Below, piece by piece: positions 31,766 to 40,973 of a stretch of 40,973 nucleotides of DNA. The stretch is from positions 1 to 40,973 of the forward strand of contig CAMATZ010000053.1 of the NCBI GenBank assembly GCA_945861275.1, written 5' to 3'. The stretch's first letter is position 1. The number at the start of each line of letters is the position of its first letter. The stretch comes from Bordetella parapertussis (GTDB taxonomy: Bacteria > Pseudomonadota > Gammaproteobacteria > Burkholderiales > SG8-41). Below the pieces are notes generated by a model. The model searched no databases. It was not told where the DNA came from and worked only from the letters and a program-made list of their open reading frames with translations. The translations under genes were made by a program, and so were the position numbers.

Positions 31766-33775
31766 ATGACTTCCAAAGCCGAACTGGGCAACGCGATCCG
31801 CGCGCTTGCGATGGACGCTGTGCAACAGGCCAATTCCGGCCATCCCGGCATGCCCATGGGCATGGCGGAAATTGCACAAGCCTTGTGGATCAATCACTTA
31901 CGGCACAATCCGGCGCATCCGGCGTGGCCTAACCGCGACCGCTTTGTGCTGTCGAACGGCCACGGCTCGATGCTGCTGTATGCGCTGCTGCATCTGACGG
32001 GCTACGCTTTGCCGATGGCGGAACTCAAGCGCTTTCGCCAGTTGCATTCCAAAACGCCGGGCCATCCGGAATACGGCGTCACTCCCGGCGTGGAAACCAC
32101 CACCGGGCCGCTGGGCCAAGGCCTCGCCAACGCGGTGGGCATGGCGCTGGCCGAGCGCATGCTGGCGGCGGAGTTCAATCGCGACGGCCACGCGGTGGTG
32201 GATCATCGCACCTATGTGTTCGTCGGCGATGGCTGTCTGATGGAAGGCATTTCGCACGAAGTGTGTTCGCTGGCCGGCACCCTCGGCCTGAACAAACTGA
32301 TTGCATTCTACGACGACAACGGCATCTCCATAGATTCTGAAAAACATAGTATAAAACAATGGTTTACCGACAACACACCGCAGCGCTTCGAGGCTTACGG
32401 CTGGCGCGTGATCAGCGATGTTGATGGGCACAATGTAGCCGCGGTGGATGCCGCGATCCGGCAGGCGCAAACGGAAACCGCCAGGCCGGTGCTGATCTGC
32501 TGCAAAACCATCATCGGCAAGGGCGCGCCCAAAAAGGCCAATACCGGCGGCGCGCACGGCGCACCGCTGGGCGCGGAAGAAATCGCCGCCACCCGCGCGG
32601 CCATCGGCTGGAACCATCCGCCGTTTGAAATTCCCGAAGCGGTGTACGCGGGCTGGGATGCGCGTGCGCGCGGCGCCCTGCAGGAATCGGCGTGGAATGA
32701 AAAATTTGCGGCCTATGCGAAGCAGCATCCTGAACTCGCCGCTGAATTGAAGCGCCGTTTATCAAACGCATTGCCGCGCGACTGGAAAAATCACGTCGCG
32801 AAAACTCTCGCGCAGGTCAACGACAAGTGCGAAACCATCGCCACGCGCAAAGCCTCGCAAAACGCCATCGAAGCGCTGGCGCCGGTGTTGCCCGAACTGG
32901 TAGGCGGCTCGGCCGATTTGGCGGGATCGAACCTCACCCTTTGGTCAGGCTCGAAGGCGGTGGGCAACTCAGTTACCAACCCTGGCGGCGGCAACTACGT
33001 GTTCTTTGGCGTGCGCGAGTTCGGCATGTCGGCTATCGCCAACGGCATCGCGCTGTATGGCGGGTTCATTCCCTATGTAGCGACGTTTCTGACGTTTTCG
33101 GATTACGCACGCAACGCGCTGCGCATGGCGGCGCTGATGAAGCAACGGGTGGTGTTTGTATACACCCACGATTCCATCGGACTGGGTGAAGACGGCCCCA
33201 CGCACCAACCGGTGGAGCACGCCGCCACCCTGCGCCTGTTGCCGAACATGGACGTGTGGCGGCCGTGCGATACCTATGAATCCACGGTGGCGTGGACGGC
33301 GGCCATCGAGCGCCGCGACGGGCCGACCAGCCTGCTGTTCTCGCGCCAGAATTTGCCGTTTCAGAAACGCTCCAAGCAGCAGTTGGCGGACGTGGCGCGC
33401 GGCGGTTATGTTTTGTCGGAGACGGCCGCGGCGCTGCAGGCTGTGATTATCGCCACCGGCTCCGAAGTCGCGCTGGCGATGGCAGCGCAAAAACTGCTGG
33501 CCGCTGAAAACATCGCGGTGCGCGTGGTATCGATGCCTTCGACTTCGGTATTCGACCGTCAGGACGCATCGTATCGCGCGGCGGTACTGCCCAAAGGCCC
33601 GCCGCGCATCGCGGTTGAAGCAGGCGTCACCGACTTCTGGCGCAAATATGTGGGTATCAGTGGCACGGTGGTGGGAATCGATAGCTACGGCGAATCCGCG
33701 CCCGCCGGCGAGTTGTTCGAGTATTTCGGTTTTACCGCGGCGAGTATCGCGGCCACTGTCAAGAATGCACTGTAA
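31766..33775 (+). CDS. tkt: Transketolase
   Basis: 669 residues, full length. It is a thiamine-diphosphate enzyme of the pentose-phosphate and Calvin cycles. Marks are the N-terminal [50 protein letters not shown], the ThDP motif [12 protein letters not shown]...N, and, in the pyrimidine domain, [15 protein letters not shown] and [19 protein letters not shown]. The start is an ATG with a poor ribosome site. It leads a co-oriented tkt-gap-pgk-pyk-fba series, the order of the cbb-linked glycolytic cluster in Betaproteobacteria; gap starts 29 bases downstream. Confidence 0.96.
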   Translation: MTSKAELGNAIRALAMDAVQQANSGHPGMPMGMAEIAQALWINHLRHNPAHPAWPNRDRFVLSNGHGSMLLYALLHLTGYALPMAELKRFRQLHSKTPGHPEYGVTPGVETTTGPLGQGLANAVGMALAERMLAAEFNRDGHAVVDHRTYVFVGDGCLMEGISHEVCSLAGTLGLNKLIAFYDDNGISIDSEKHSIKQWFTDNTPQRFEAYGWRVISDVDGHNVAAVDAAIRQAQTETARPVLICCKTIIGKGAPKKANTGGAHGAPLGAEEIAATRAAIGWNHPPFEIPEAVYAGWDARARGALQESAWNEKFAAYAKQHPELAAELKRRLSNALPRDWKNHVAKTLAQVNDKCETIATRKASQNAIEALAPVLPELVGGSADLAGSNLTLWSGSKAVGNSVTNPGGGNYVFFGVREFGMSAIANGIALYGGFIPYVATFLTFSDYARNALRMAALMKQRVVFVYTHDSIGLGEDGPTHQPVEHAATLRLLPNMDVWRPCDTYESTVAWTAAIERRDGPTSLLFSRQNLPFQKRSKQQLADVARGGYVLSETAAALQAVIIATGSEVALAMAAQKLLAAENIAVRVVSMPSTSVFDRQDASYRAAVLPKGPPRIAVEAGVTDFWRKYVGISGTVVGIDSYGESAPAGELFEYFGFTAASIAATVKNAL

Positions 33776-33789
33776 CTAATTATCGATAA

Positions 33790-34806
<1,017 letters not shown>

Positions 34807-34824
34807 AATGAAAGACGAAAAGCC

Positions 34825-34913
34825 TCACCGCAGAGGCGCAGAGAACCCCCGCAGAGAAACCCGTTATTTGTTCTTCTCTGCGTCACCTCTGCGCCTCCGC
34901 GCGTCTGCGGTGA
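34825..34913. repeat. Palindromic intergenic element between gap and pgk, GCAGAG type
   Basis: The left arm TCACCGCAGAGGCGCAGAG (34825 onward) is mirrored on the right by CCTCTGCGCCTCCGC and ends TCTGCGGTGA at 34913, with small insertions; the inner GCAGAGAA and TTCTCTGC also pair. The same family, with A in place of G at several sites (GCAAAG), lies after fba at 38846-38930. A transcript would form an extended stem of about 35 bp. Confidence 0.8.
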
Positions 34914-34937
34914 AGCATTTGACCGTATGGTTTTAAC

Positions 34938-36116
34938 GTGAAATTCCTCCGCCTTGTCGACCAGGCGCTCGCGGGTAAACGTGTTTTTATTCGCGCCGAT
35001 CTGAATGTGCCGCAGGACGACGCGGGCAACATCACCGAAGACACGCGCATAAGCGCTTCCGTGCCGGCTATCGCGCACGCGCTCAAAGCGGGCGCGGCGG
35101 TAATGGTGACGTCACATCTGGGCCGCCCCACCGAAGGCGAACTAAAGCCCGAAGATTCACTGGCCCCGGTGGCTAAGCGTTTGAGCGAATTTCTGGGCGT
35201 GCCGGTGCGGCTGATCACCCATTGGCTTGATGGCGTAGACGTAAAACCCGGTGAAGTGGTGATGCTGGAAAATTGCCGCGTCAACCGCGGCGAGAAAAAG
35301 AACGACGATGCGCTGGCGCAAAAAATGGCGGCGCTGTGCGATATTTACGTCAACGATGCTTTCGGCACCGCGCACCGCGCCGAGGCCACCACCCACGGCA
35401 TGGCGAAATTCGCAAAGATCGCGTGCGCCGGGCCGCTGATGGCCGCCGAACTCGATGCGCTGGGCAAGGCGCTGGGCAGTCCGGCGCGGCCGCTGGTAGC
35501 CATCGTTGCCGGTGCCAAGGTATCCACCAAACTCACGATTTTGAAATCGCTGGCGGCCAAGGTGGATCAACTCATCGTCGGCGGCGGCATAGCAAATACC
35601 TTTATGCTGGCTTCCGGCATGCGCATCGGCAAATCGCTGGCCGAGGCAGATTTAGTGGGCGAAGCGCAGGCGGTGATGGACGTCATGAAAGCGCGCGGCG
35701 CATCGGTGCCATTGCCGGAAGACGTAATCGTGGCCAATGAACTGGCGGCGATGGCGCGCGCCAACCGTGTGGATGCCAGCGCAGTCAGCGCCGACGACAT
35801 GATTCTCGATATCGGCCCCAAGGCCGCCGCGAAGCTCGCCAAAATCATCAGCGTCGCAGGCACCATCGTATGGAATGGTCCCGTCGGCGTGTTTGAATAC
35901 GATCAATTCGCGGGTGGCACTAAAACCATCGCCGAAGCGATAGCGGCGTCAAAAGCATTTTCCATCGCGGGCGGCGGCGACACTTTGGCGGCTATCGCCA
36001 AATTTCGCATCGCGGATAAGATTTCTTATATTTCAACCGGCGGCGGCGCGTTTTTGGAGTTTCTCGAAGGCCATAAGTTGCCGGCGGTAGAAGTGCTCGA
36101 ATCACGAGCAGGCTGA
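34938..36116 (+). CDS. pgk: Phosphoglycerate kinase
   Basis: 392 residues, normal length. Marks are [13 protein letters not shown] near the N-terminus, [53 protein letters not shown] and, at the C-terminus, [19 protein letters not shown] and [17 protein letters not shown]. It transfers phosphate between 1,3-bisphosphoglycerate and ADP. The start is GTG at 34938 with no good ribosome site, right after the palindromic element. A second, different repeat occupies the spacer to pyk. Confidence 0.96.
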   Translation: MKFLRLVDQALAGKRVFIRADLNVPQDDAGNITEDTRISASVPAIAHALKAGAAVMVTSHLGRPTEGELKPEDSLAPVAKRLSEFLGVPVRLITHWLDGVDVKPGEVVMLENCRVNRGEKKNDDALAQKMAALCDIYVNDAFGTAHRAEATTHGMAKFAKIACAGPLMAAELDALGKALGSPARPLVAIVAGAKVSTKLTILKSLAAKVDQLIVGGGIANTFMLASGMRIGKSLAEADLVGEAQAVMDVMKARGASVPLPEDVIVANELAAMARANRVDASAVSADDMILDIGPKAAAKLAKIISVAGTIVWNGPVGVFEYDQFAGGTKTIAEAIAASKAFSIAGGGDTLAAIAKFRIADKISYISTGGGAFLEFLEGHKLPAVEVLESRAG

Positions 36117-36121
36117 CAAAT

Positions 36122-36231
36122 TTGAGTTTAGCGTCCGGGGTTGAGCGTTTGGAGTAACCTCGTGCTGGCGGCATTCCCACTCTCAACTCCCAACCCTGAA
36201 CTCCCAACCCTCAACCCTCAACTCCCAACGC
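36122..36231. repeat. Inverted/tandem repeat element between pgk and pyk, AACTCCCAACCCT type
   Basis: The right half (36179-36231) consists of degenerate tandem units CAACTCCCAACCCT, GAACTCCCAACCCT, CAACCCT and CAACTCCCAACG. The left half (36122-36155) is a degraded inverted copy (TTGAGTTTAGCG, GGGGTTGAGCG, TTTGGAGT). The element runs to within 3 bases of the pyk ATG, leaving no room for a Shine-Dalgarno sequence. Confidence 0.75.
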
Positions 36232-36234
36232 CAA

Positions 36235-37662
36235 ATGACCCGCCGCACAAAAATCGTCGCCACGCTTGGTCCCGCGTCCAGCGATAGAAAAACCCTGGAA
36301 CGCATGATTGCCGCCGGCCTCGATGTGGTGCGCATGAATTTTTCGCACGGCACCGCCGATGAGCATCGCAAGCGCGTGGAACTGGTGCGCATGCTGGCGC
36401 TTAAGGCGGGGCGTGCGGTGGGCGTATTGGTGGATTTGCAGGGGCCCAAAATCCGCATCGGCAAGTTCAAGGACAACAAGATCGATCTGCTGGCGGGTGC
36501 GAAGTTCGTGCTCGATGCCGATTGCAAACTGGGTGATCAGCATGTGGTCGGGCTCGACTATGTCAATCTGCCGAATGACGTGCGCACGGGTGACACCTTG
36601 CTGCTGGACGACGGGCGCATTGTGCTGGGCGTGGCGTCAGTCAAAGGCTCGCGCATCAACTGCGTGGTGGAACTGGGCGGGCCCTTGTCCAACAACAAAG
36701 GCATCAATCGCAAAGGCGGCGGACTGACCGCGCCGGCGTTGACCGAGAAAGACAAGCAGGACATCAAGATCGCCGCCGAGTTGAAAGCGGATTTTCTCGG
36801 CGTATCCTTTCCGCGATCCGGCGCCGACATGAAATGGGCGCGCGATCTCATGCACAAGGCTGGCGGCAGGAGCCTGATGGTGGCGAAAATAGAGCGCGCC
36901 GAGGCGATTGCCGCGCTGGATGAAATTATCGATGCTTCCGATGTGATCATGGTCGCGCGCGGTGATCTGGCGGTGGAAGTGGGTGACGCCGTGGTGCCGG
37001 CGCTGCAAAAACGCATGATTCGCTCTGCGCGCGAGAAAAACAAACTGGTGATCACCGCCACGCAAATGATGGAATCGATGATCAGCAATCCGATTCCAAC
37101 CCGCGCCGAAGTTTCCGACGTGGCCAACGCCGTGCTGGACGGTACCGATGCGGTGATGCTGTCGGGCGAAACCGCGGCAGGCCAGTACCCGGTGGAAACC
37201 GTTGCCGCCATGGCGCGCGTGTGCGTCGAAGCCGAAAAGGAAGACCCCACCGCCAATGAGCGCGTGCGCCGCAGCCCGCCCAGCGAAGTGGAGGAAGCCG
37301 TCGCGCGCGCGGCCGTGTTCACCGCCAACAATCTGCATATCAAAGCCATCGCCGCACTCACTCAAAGCGGCAAAACAGCGTTGTTGATGTCGCGGCTGTC
37401 AACAGCGGTACCGATTTACGCACTGTCGTCGGTGGTGGAAACGCGTCGCCGCGTGTCATTATTCAAGGGCGTTTACCCGATCAATTTCAAAGGCGCGCGC
37501 AACCCCGAACGCGCGCTGAATCTGGCCGAGGATGAACTGCTCAAACGCGGCGCGGTGCAAAACGGCGACTACATTGTGCTCACCATCGGCGAGCCTTATG
37601 GCAAGGCCGGCGGCACCAATACCATGAAGATAGTACGGGTAGGCGAGCATAGACACGCCTGA
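36235..37662 (+). CDS. pyk: Pyruvate kinase
   Basis: 475 residues. Begins MTRRTKIVATLGPASSD as in the family, followed by MNFSHGTADEH, the beta-barrel B-domain (about 70-170), GVSFPRSGADM, the signature LMVAKIERAEA with the active-site Lys, and VARGDLAVEVGD and TATQMMESMISNPIPTRAE; the C-terminal regulatory domain is complete. It converts phosphoenolpyruvate and ADP to pyruvate and ATP. The start is fixed by homology, yet a repeat ends 3 bases upstream and no ribosome site is visible. Confidence 0.96.
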   Translation: MTRRTKIVATLGPASSDRKTLERMIAAGLDVVRMNFSHGTADEHRKRVELVRMLALKAGRAVGVLVDLQGPKIRIGKFKDNKIDLLAGAKFVLDADCKLGDQHVVGLDYVNLPNDVRTGDTLLLDDGRIVLGVASVKGSRINCVVELGGPLSNNKGINRKGGGLTAPALTEKDKQDIKIAAELKADFLGVSFPRSGADMKWARDLMHKAGGRSLMVAKIERAEAIAALDEIIDASDVIMVARGDLAVEVGDAVVPALQKRMIRSAREKNKLVITATQMMESMISNPIPTRAEVSDVANAVLDGTDAVMLSGETAAGQYPVETVAAMARVCVEAEKEDPTANERVRRSPPSEVEEAVARAAVFTANNLHIKAIAALTQSGKTALLMSRLSTAVPIYALSSVVETRRRVSLFKGVYPINFKGARNPERALNLAEDELLKRGAVQNGDYIVLTIGEPYGKAGGTNTMKIVRVGEHRHA

Positions 37663-37669
37663 GGTTCCG

Positions 37670-37779
37670 GTGAATAGTGAACGGTGAACGGTGAACAGCG
37701 GACAGCGGGATGCTGGGTGTGATAGTAAAATAGCGGCTCCCAAAAAATTACTGTTCGCTGTTTACCAATTACTGTTCAC
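37670..37779. repeat. Imperfect inverted repeat between pyk and fba, GTGAACGGTGAACAG type
   Basis: The left arm (37670-37705) is made of GTGAATAGTGAACG, GTGAACG and GTGAACAGCGGACAG units. The right arm (37747-37779) carries the complementary ATTACTGTTCGCTG, TTTACC and AATTACTGTTCAC. About 40 unpaired bases separate them. The fba ribosome site GAGGAG (37791-37796) lies just outside. Confidence 0.75.
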
Positions 37780-37801
37780 GTAATTAAGTAGAGGAGTACA
37801 A

Positions 37802-38821
37802 ATGTCATCGAATAATCTGAACGCCACCGCCCGCGCCATGGTCGCACCGGGCAAGGGCATACTCGCCGCCGACGAAAGCACCGGCACCATCGGCAGGCGT
37901 CTCGACAGCATCAAGGTTGAAAACAGCGAAGAAAACCGCCGCGCCTATCGCGACATGCTGTTCACGACTAAAGGCATCGGCGACAGCATCAGCGGCGTGA
38001 TTCTTTACGAGGAAACGCTGAAACAGAAATCCGCGGACGGCACCTCGTTTGTTGATTTACTCAACCGCAACGGCGTATTGCCCGGCATCAAAGTCGATAC
38101 CGGCGCCAAGGCGCTGGCGTTTTGCCCCGGCGAAACCGTCACCGAGGGGCTGGATAATCTGCCCCAGCGCTGTGCTGACTACGTGAAGCTCGGCGCCAGG
38201 TTCGCCAAATGGCGCGCGGTGATCGACATCGGCGCAGACATGCCGAGTTCCACTGCCATCGCCGCCAATGCCCACGCCCTGGCGCGTTACGCCGCCATTT
38301 GCCAGGAAGCGGGCCTGGTGCCCATCGTCGAACCCGAAGTGCTGATGGATGGTGATCACACCATTGAGCGCTGCGAACAAGTGACCGAGTGGGCTTTGAA
38401 CGCCGTGTTTGAAGCGCTCTACATGAACCGCGTTTCGCTCGAAGGCTCGGTGCTGAAACCCTCGATGGTTATTTCAGGCAAGGGCTGCGCGCGTCAGGCA
38501 GGCGTGGATGAAGTCGCCGAACGTACCGTGCGCATTCTGAAGCGCACCGTGCCGGCGGCGGTGGCGGGCATTGCATTTCTTTCGGGTGGCCAAAGCGACC
38601 TGGTGGCTACCGCACATCTGAATGCCATGAACAAACTCGGCAACAGTCCGTGGCCGCTTTCCTTCTCCTATGGCCGCGCCTTGCAGCAGCAGCCGTTGAA
38701 AGCGTGGCAGGGTTCGGCGGCCAACGTGCCCGCCGCGCAGGCCGCGCTGGCGCATCGCGCGCGCATGAACAGTCTGGCGGCGCTGGGCCGCTATTCGGTG
38801 AGCATGGAAAATCCCAGATAA
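37802..38821 (+). CDS. fba: Fructose-bisphosphate aldolase, class I
   Basis: 339 residues of the Schiff-base class I type as in animals and plants. Visible are [19 protein letters not shown] (17-35), Lys136 in FAKWRAV, Glu177 in PIVEPEV, and the Schiff-base Lys219 in [11 protein letters not shown]; these correspond to rabbit Lys146, Glu187 and Lys229 with a constant offset of ten. LSGGQSD follows. It interconverts fructose-1,6-bisphosphate with triose phosphates. Strong GAGGAG 5 bases before the ATG. In many betaproteobacterial clusters of this order the aldolase is the zinc-dependent class II enzyme, so the class I gene here is of note. Confidence 0.96.
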   Translation: MSSNNLNATARAMVAPGKGILAADESTGTIGRRLDSIKVENSEENRRAYRDMLFTTKGIGDSISGVILYEETLKQKSADGTSFVDLLNRNGVLPGIKVDTGAKALAFCPGETVTEGLDNLPQRCADYVKLGARFAKWRAVIDIGADMPSSTAIAANAHALARYAAICQEAGLVPIVEPEVLMDGDHTIERCEQVTEWALNAVFEALYMNRVSLEGSVLKPSMVISGKGCARQAGVDEVAERTVRILKRTVPAAVAGIAFLSGGQSDLVATAHLNAMNKLGNSPWPLSFSYGRALQQQPLKAWQGSAANVPAAQAALAHRARMNSLAALGRYSVSMENPR

Positions 38822-38845
38822 TTTGCGTCAGAGGGCTGAACGGCA

Positions 38846-38930
38846 ACCGCAAAGGCGCAAAGAACCCCACGCAAAGAAAATCAAATAAGGGTTTCTTTGC
38901 GTTGCCTTTGCGCCTTTGCGTCTTTGCGGT
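38846..38930. repeat. Palindromic intergenic element after fba, GCAAAG type
   Basis: The left arm ACCGCAAAGGCGCAAAG (38846 onward) with inner CGCAAAGAAA mirrors TTTCTTTGCG and the right arm CTTTGCGCCTTTGCG ending CTTTGCGGT at 38930. It is the same family as the gap-pgk element at 34825-34913, with A for G. TTGTTTTT follows at 38937-38944, so it could also act as a terminator for the tkt-fba series. Confidence 0.8.
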
Positions 38931-38955
38931 AGTCGGTTGTTTTTAGATTCCACCC

Positions 38956-40038
38956 ATGCTCACCCGCACTCCCGTCTCCATCATCACCGGTTTTCTCGGC
39001 AGCGGCAAAACCACGCTGCTCAACCATGTGCTGCAAGACCCCGCGATGGCGGGCGCTGCCGTGATCATCAACGAATTTGGCGCAATCAGCCTCGATCATT
39101 TGCTGATCGCCACACCCAACGAAAACACGGTGTTGCTGACCAGTGGCTGCATCTGCTGCACCTTGCGTGGCGACCTGGTGGATACGCTGCGCGGTCTCGA
39201 CCGCCAGCGGCGCGACGGCGCACTGCCGCCGTTCGATCGCGTGCTGATCGAGACTTCCGGACTTGCCGATCCGGTGCCCATCATGCAGTCGGTGGTCGCC
39301 GATGAACAGCTCGCGCCGCGCTTCACGATGGATGGCGTGGTCACACTGGTCGACGCCGTCCACGGCATGATGCAACTGGATCAGCAATCCCAGGCCGTCA
39401 AGCAGGCCGCGGTCGCCGACCGGCTGCTGTTCACCAAAACCGATCTGGTGCCGGTATCCGCGGCGCTACGCGCGCGGCTCACCCGCATCAATCCGGGGGC
39501 GCAGCAGCTCACCGTCTGCAACGGCGAAGTCGGTGCGGCCGAACTCTTCGGTGCAGGCCTGGAGGCGCAGGCGGACGCCGGCACCCTGGCGCGTTGGTTG
39601 TCCGTCGCGGCCGTGGCGCGGGCGGAGGCGCTGCACGACGGCGCCTACCAGCGTCACAATGATGGCGTGCGCGCGTACTCGCTGATGCTCGACGAGCCGG
39701 TGAGCCGCGCCGGCATGACGGCGTGGCTGACCGCGCTGGCGTCATTGCGTGGCGCCCAACTGCTGCGCGTGAAAGCGCTGCTCAATGTCGATGGCGATCC
39801 GGTGGTGGTGCATGCGGTGCAAACGCTGATACACGAACCGGTGGAACTCGCGCGCTGGCCGGATGCCGATCGCCGCTCGCGGCTGGTGTTCATCACGCGC
39901 GATATGTCGCGTGCCGCAATCGAAAACACACTCGACCTGCTGCGCCTGCGCACGGCCAACCCGCTGCACACCAGCGCGCAACCGCTCGACCCCGATGCCT
40001 ACGCAAAATTCGTCGCGGCCATGCAGAAAATCCACTGA
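38956..40038 (+). CDS. CobW/P47K-family metal-chaperone GTPase
   Basis: 360 residues. Walker A GFLGSGKTT at 12-20, NEFG at 39-42, and the family's metal-binding GCICC at 64-68 (Cys65, 67, 68). ETSGLADP is the Walker B/switch segment; TKTDL near residues 155-160 provides guanine specificity. The CobW C-terminal domain (about 240-355) is present. These GTPases deliver zinc, cobalt or iron to target metalloenzymes; no Zur- or cobalamin-gene context is visible, so the metal is open. No His-rich loop is seen. The start at 38956 has no visible ribosome site and follows the palindromic element. Confidence 0.92.
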   Translation: MLTRTPVSIITGFLGSGKTTLLNHVLQDPAMAGAAVIINEFGAISLDHLLIATPNENTVLLTSGCICCTLRGDLVDTLRGLDRQRRDGALPPFDRVLIETSGLADPVPIMQSVVADEQLAPRFTMDGVVTLVDAVHGMMQLDQQSQAVKQAAVADRLLFTKTDLVPVSAALRARLTRINPGAQQLTVCNGEVGAAELFGAGLEAQADAGTLARWLSVAAVARAEALHDGAYQRHNDGVRAYSLMLDEPVSRAGMTAWLTALASLRGAQLLRVKALLNVDGDPVVVHAVQTLIHEPVELARWPDADRRSRLVFITRDMSRAAIENTLDLLRLRTANPLHTSAQPLDPDAYAKFVAAMQKIH

Positions 40039-40158
40039 GAAAACAGCGCTGTACGCATGGCTTTCGGCTTGACAATGCAGCAGCGATTTACTACCGTGGG
40101 TTACGCCATCCACGCCATCCACATTTTCTGCAACTGATTTTTACCAGGATTTTCCATC

Positions 40159-40973
40159 ATGTTTGAAATGAAAGCGCCCGAGGAAAAAGGGCCCCTCAAA
40201 GTCATCAGGGGTGCCACGCTGCTTGACGGAAACGGTGGCACGCCGGTAAAAGATCCGGTGATTGTGCTGCAGGGCCGCCGCATCAAGCAGGTGGGCACCA
40301 AGACCACGGTGAAAATTCCCGCCCGCGCCGAGGTGATCGATTGCGCCGGGCTCACGCTGATGCCCGGCCTGATGGACGTGCATCTGCACACCATGATGTT
40401 CAACTGCCTGACCTTTCATAATTATCGCGTTGCGCAGTGGGAAATCACGCCCGAGCTGCAACAGATGTACGGCCTGTTTCACGCACAACTGTGTTTCGAT
40501 ATGGGCTTCACCACGTTGCGCGATCTGGGGCTCAATTCGTATCGCGGCCTGCTCACCGCGCACCTGTGCGCGGTGCGCGATTCGATCAACGCCGGCATCA
40601 TCGAAGGCCCGCGCATGTTCATCGGCGGCTTTACCACCATCACCGGTTCACACCTGGATCTGATTCAGCCGCGCGCCGCGCAACGCCTCGGGTTTCAGAC
40701 CGCCGACGGGCCCTGGGAATTGCGCAAACTCGCGCGCACTAATCTGCTGGCGGGTTGCGACATCGTAAAAACCTGCGCCACCGGCGGCGGCGGCACCGAT
40801 AAGGAAGAGCCCGACATTCGCAATATGACGCAGGAAGAAATCGACGCCATCGTCGATGAAGCCCATGCGTTTCACAAACCGGCGGCAGTACACTGCTTCA
40901 CGCCGGGCGGGCAGCGCATGGCGCTGGCGGCGGGTGCCGACACCATCGAGCATATGGTGTTTCACAACGAAGA
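40159..40973 (+). CDS. Metal-dependent amidohydrolase, 3-prime part cut by window edge
   Basis: The frame is open from the ATG at 40159 to the end of the window (271 codons seen) and has no stop, so the gene continues to the right. AGGA lies 9 bases before the ATG. It starts with a small beta-sandwich (LKVIRGATLLDGNGG), then the metal-binding MPGLMDVHLHT with His75 and His77, the TTLRDLG strand, Lys204 in CDIVKTCATGGGG as the possible carboxylated lysine, and His245 and His265 as further metal ligands. This fits the imidazolonepropionase/Xaa-Pro dipeptidase-like branch (PF01979). The substrate cannot be assigned. It probably stands apart from the upstream CobW gene (120-base gap). Confidence 0.92.
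   Translation, partial: MFEMKAPEEKGPLKVIRGATLLDGNGGTPVKDPVIVLQGRRIKQVGTKTTVKIPARAEVIDCAGLTLMPGLMDVHLHTMMFNCLTFHNYRVAQWEITPELQQMYGLFHAQLCFDMGFTTLRDLGLNSYRGLLTAHLCAVRDSINAGIIEGPRMFIGGFTTITGSHLDLIQPRAAQRLGFQTADGPWELRKLARTNLLAGCDIVKTCATGGGGTDKEEPDIRNMTQEEIDAIVDEAHAFHKPAAVHCFTPGGQRMALAAGADTIEHMVFHNE

Overview
The window reads as a GC-rich betaproteobacterial chromosome segment, most likely from an environmental Burkholderiales- or Nitrosomonadales-type sulfur oxidiser. Three things point there: many orphan Bug-family (tripartite tricarboxylate transporter) solute-binding proteins; the gene orders def-fmt-rsmB-DUF4390-ntrYX and lysM-dprA-topB; and a sat/aprMBA sulfite-oxidation module together with a tkt-gap-pgk-pyk-fba carbon cluster. 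No rRNA, tRNA, CRISPR array, transposase or prophage was seen.

Layout. 1-6959: accessory catabolic block with four Bug-type binding proteins (one cut by the left edge) and a minus-strand operon of CoA-transferase, LVIVD beta-propeller, methyltransferase and Bug protein. 7076-12492: sulfur module, sat (+) convergent with a LysR regulator and the aprM-aprB-aprA operon (-), with a strong intrinsic terminator after aprA. 12795-17863: mixed single genes (HIT protein, esterase, small winged-helix protein, GST, beta-lactamase-like hydrolase, ornithine-cyclodeaminase-like enzyme). 17947-22943 (-): LysM protein, DprA, TopB. 23112-30111 (+): def, fmt, rsmB, DUF4390, ntrY and a degenerate ntrX, partly coupled by ATGA overlaps. 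30185-31765: an AT-richer island with a double-XRE plus GIY-YIG fusion gene, a large nested palindromic element, a 30-residue membrane ORF and another hairpin. 31766-38821 (+): tkt, gap, pgk, pyk and a class I fba. 38956 to the end: a CobW-type GTPase and an amidohydrolase cut by the right edge.

How the genes work together. AprMBA and Sat together would oxidise sulfite through APS to sulfate and yield ATP, with the membrane protein AprM likely passing electrons to quinone. The transketolase-to-aldolase cluster is the usual betaproteobacterial Calvin-cycle/glycolysis set, so chemolithoautotrophy is plausible, although no RuBisCO gene lies in the window.

The least ordinary signals are the HTH-HTH-GIY-YIG fusion beside a complex palindromic repeat; an NtrX whose AAA+ domain has lost its Walker and sigma54-contact motifs; a run of intergenic palindromes occupying each spacer after gap, pgk, pyk and fba; a sigma-region-3-like insert in an LVIVD protein; and a candidate 30-residue single-span membrane protein.
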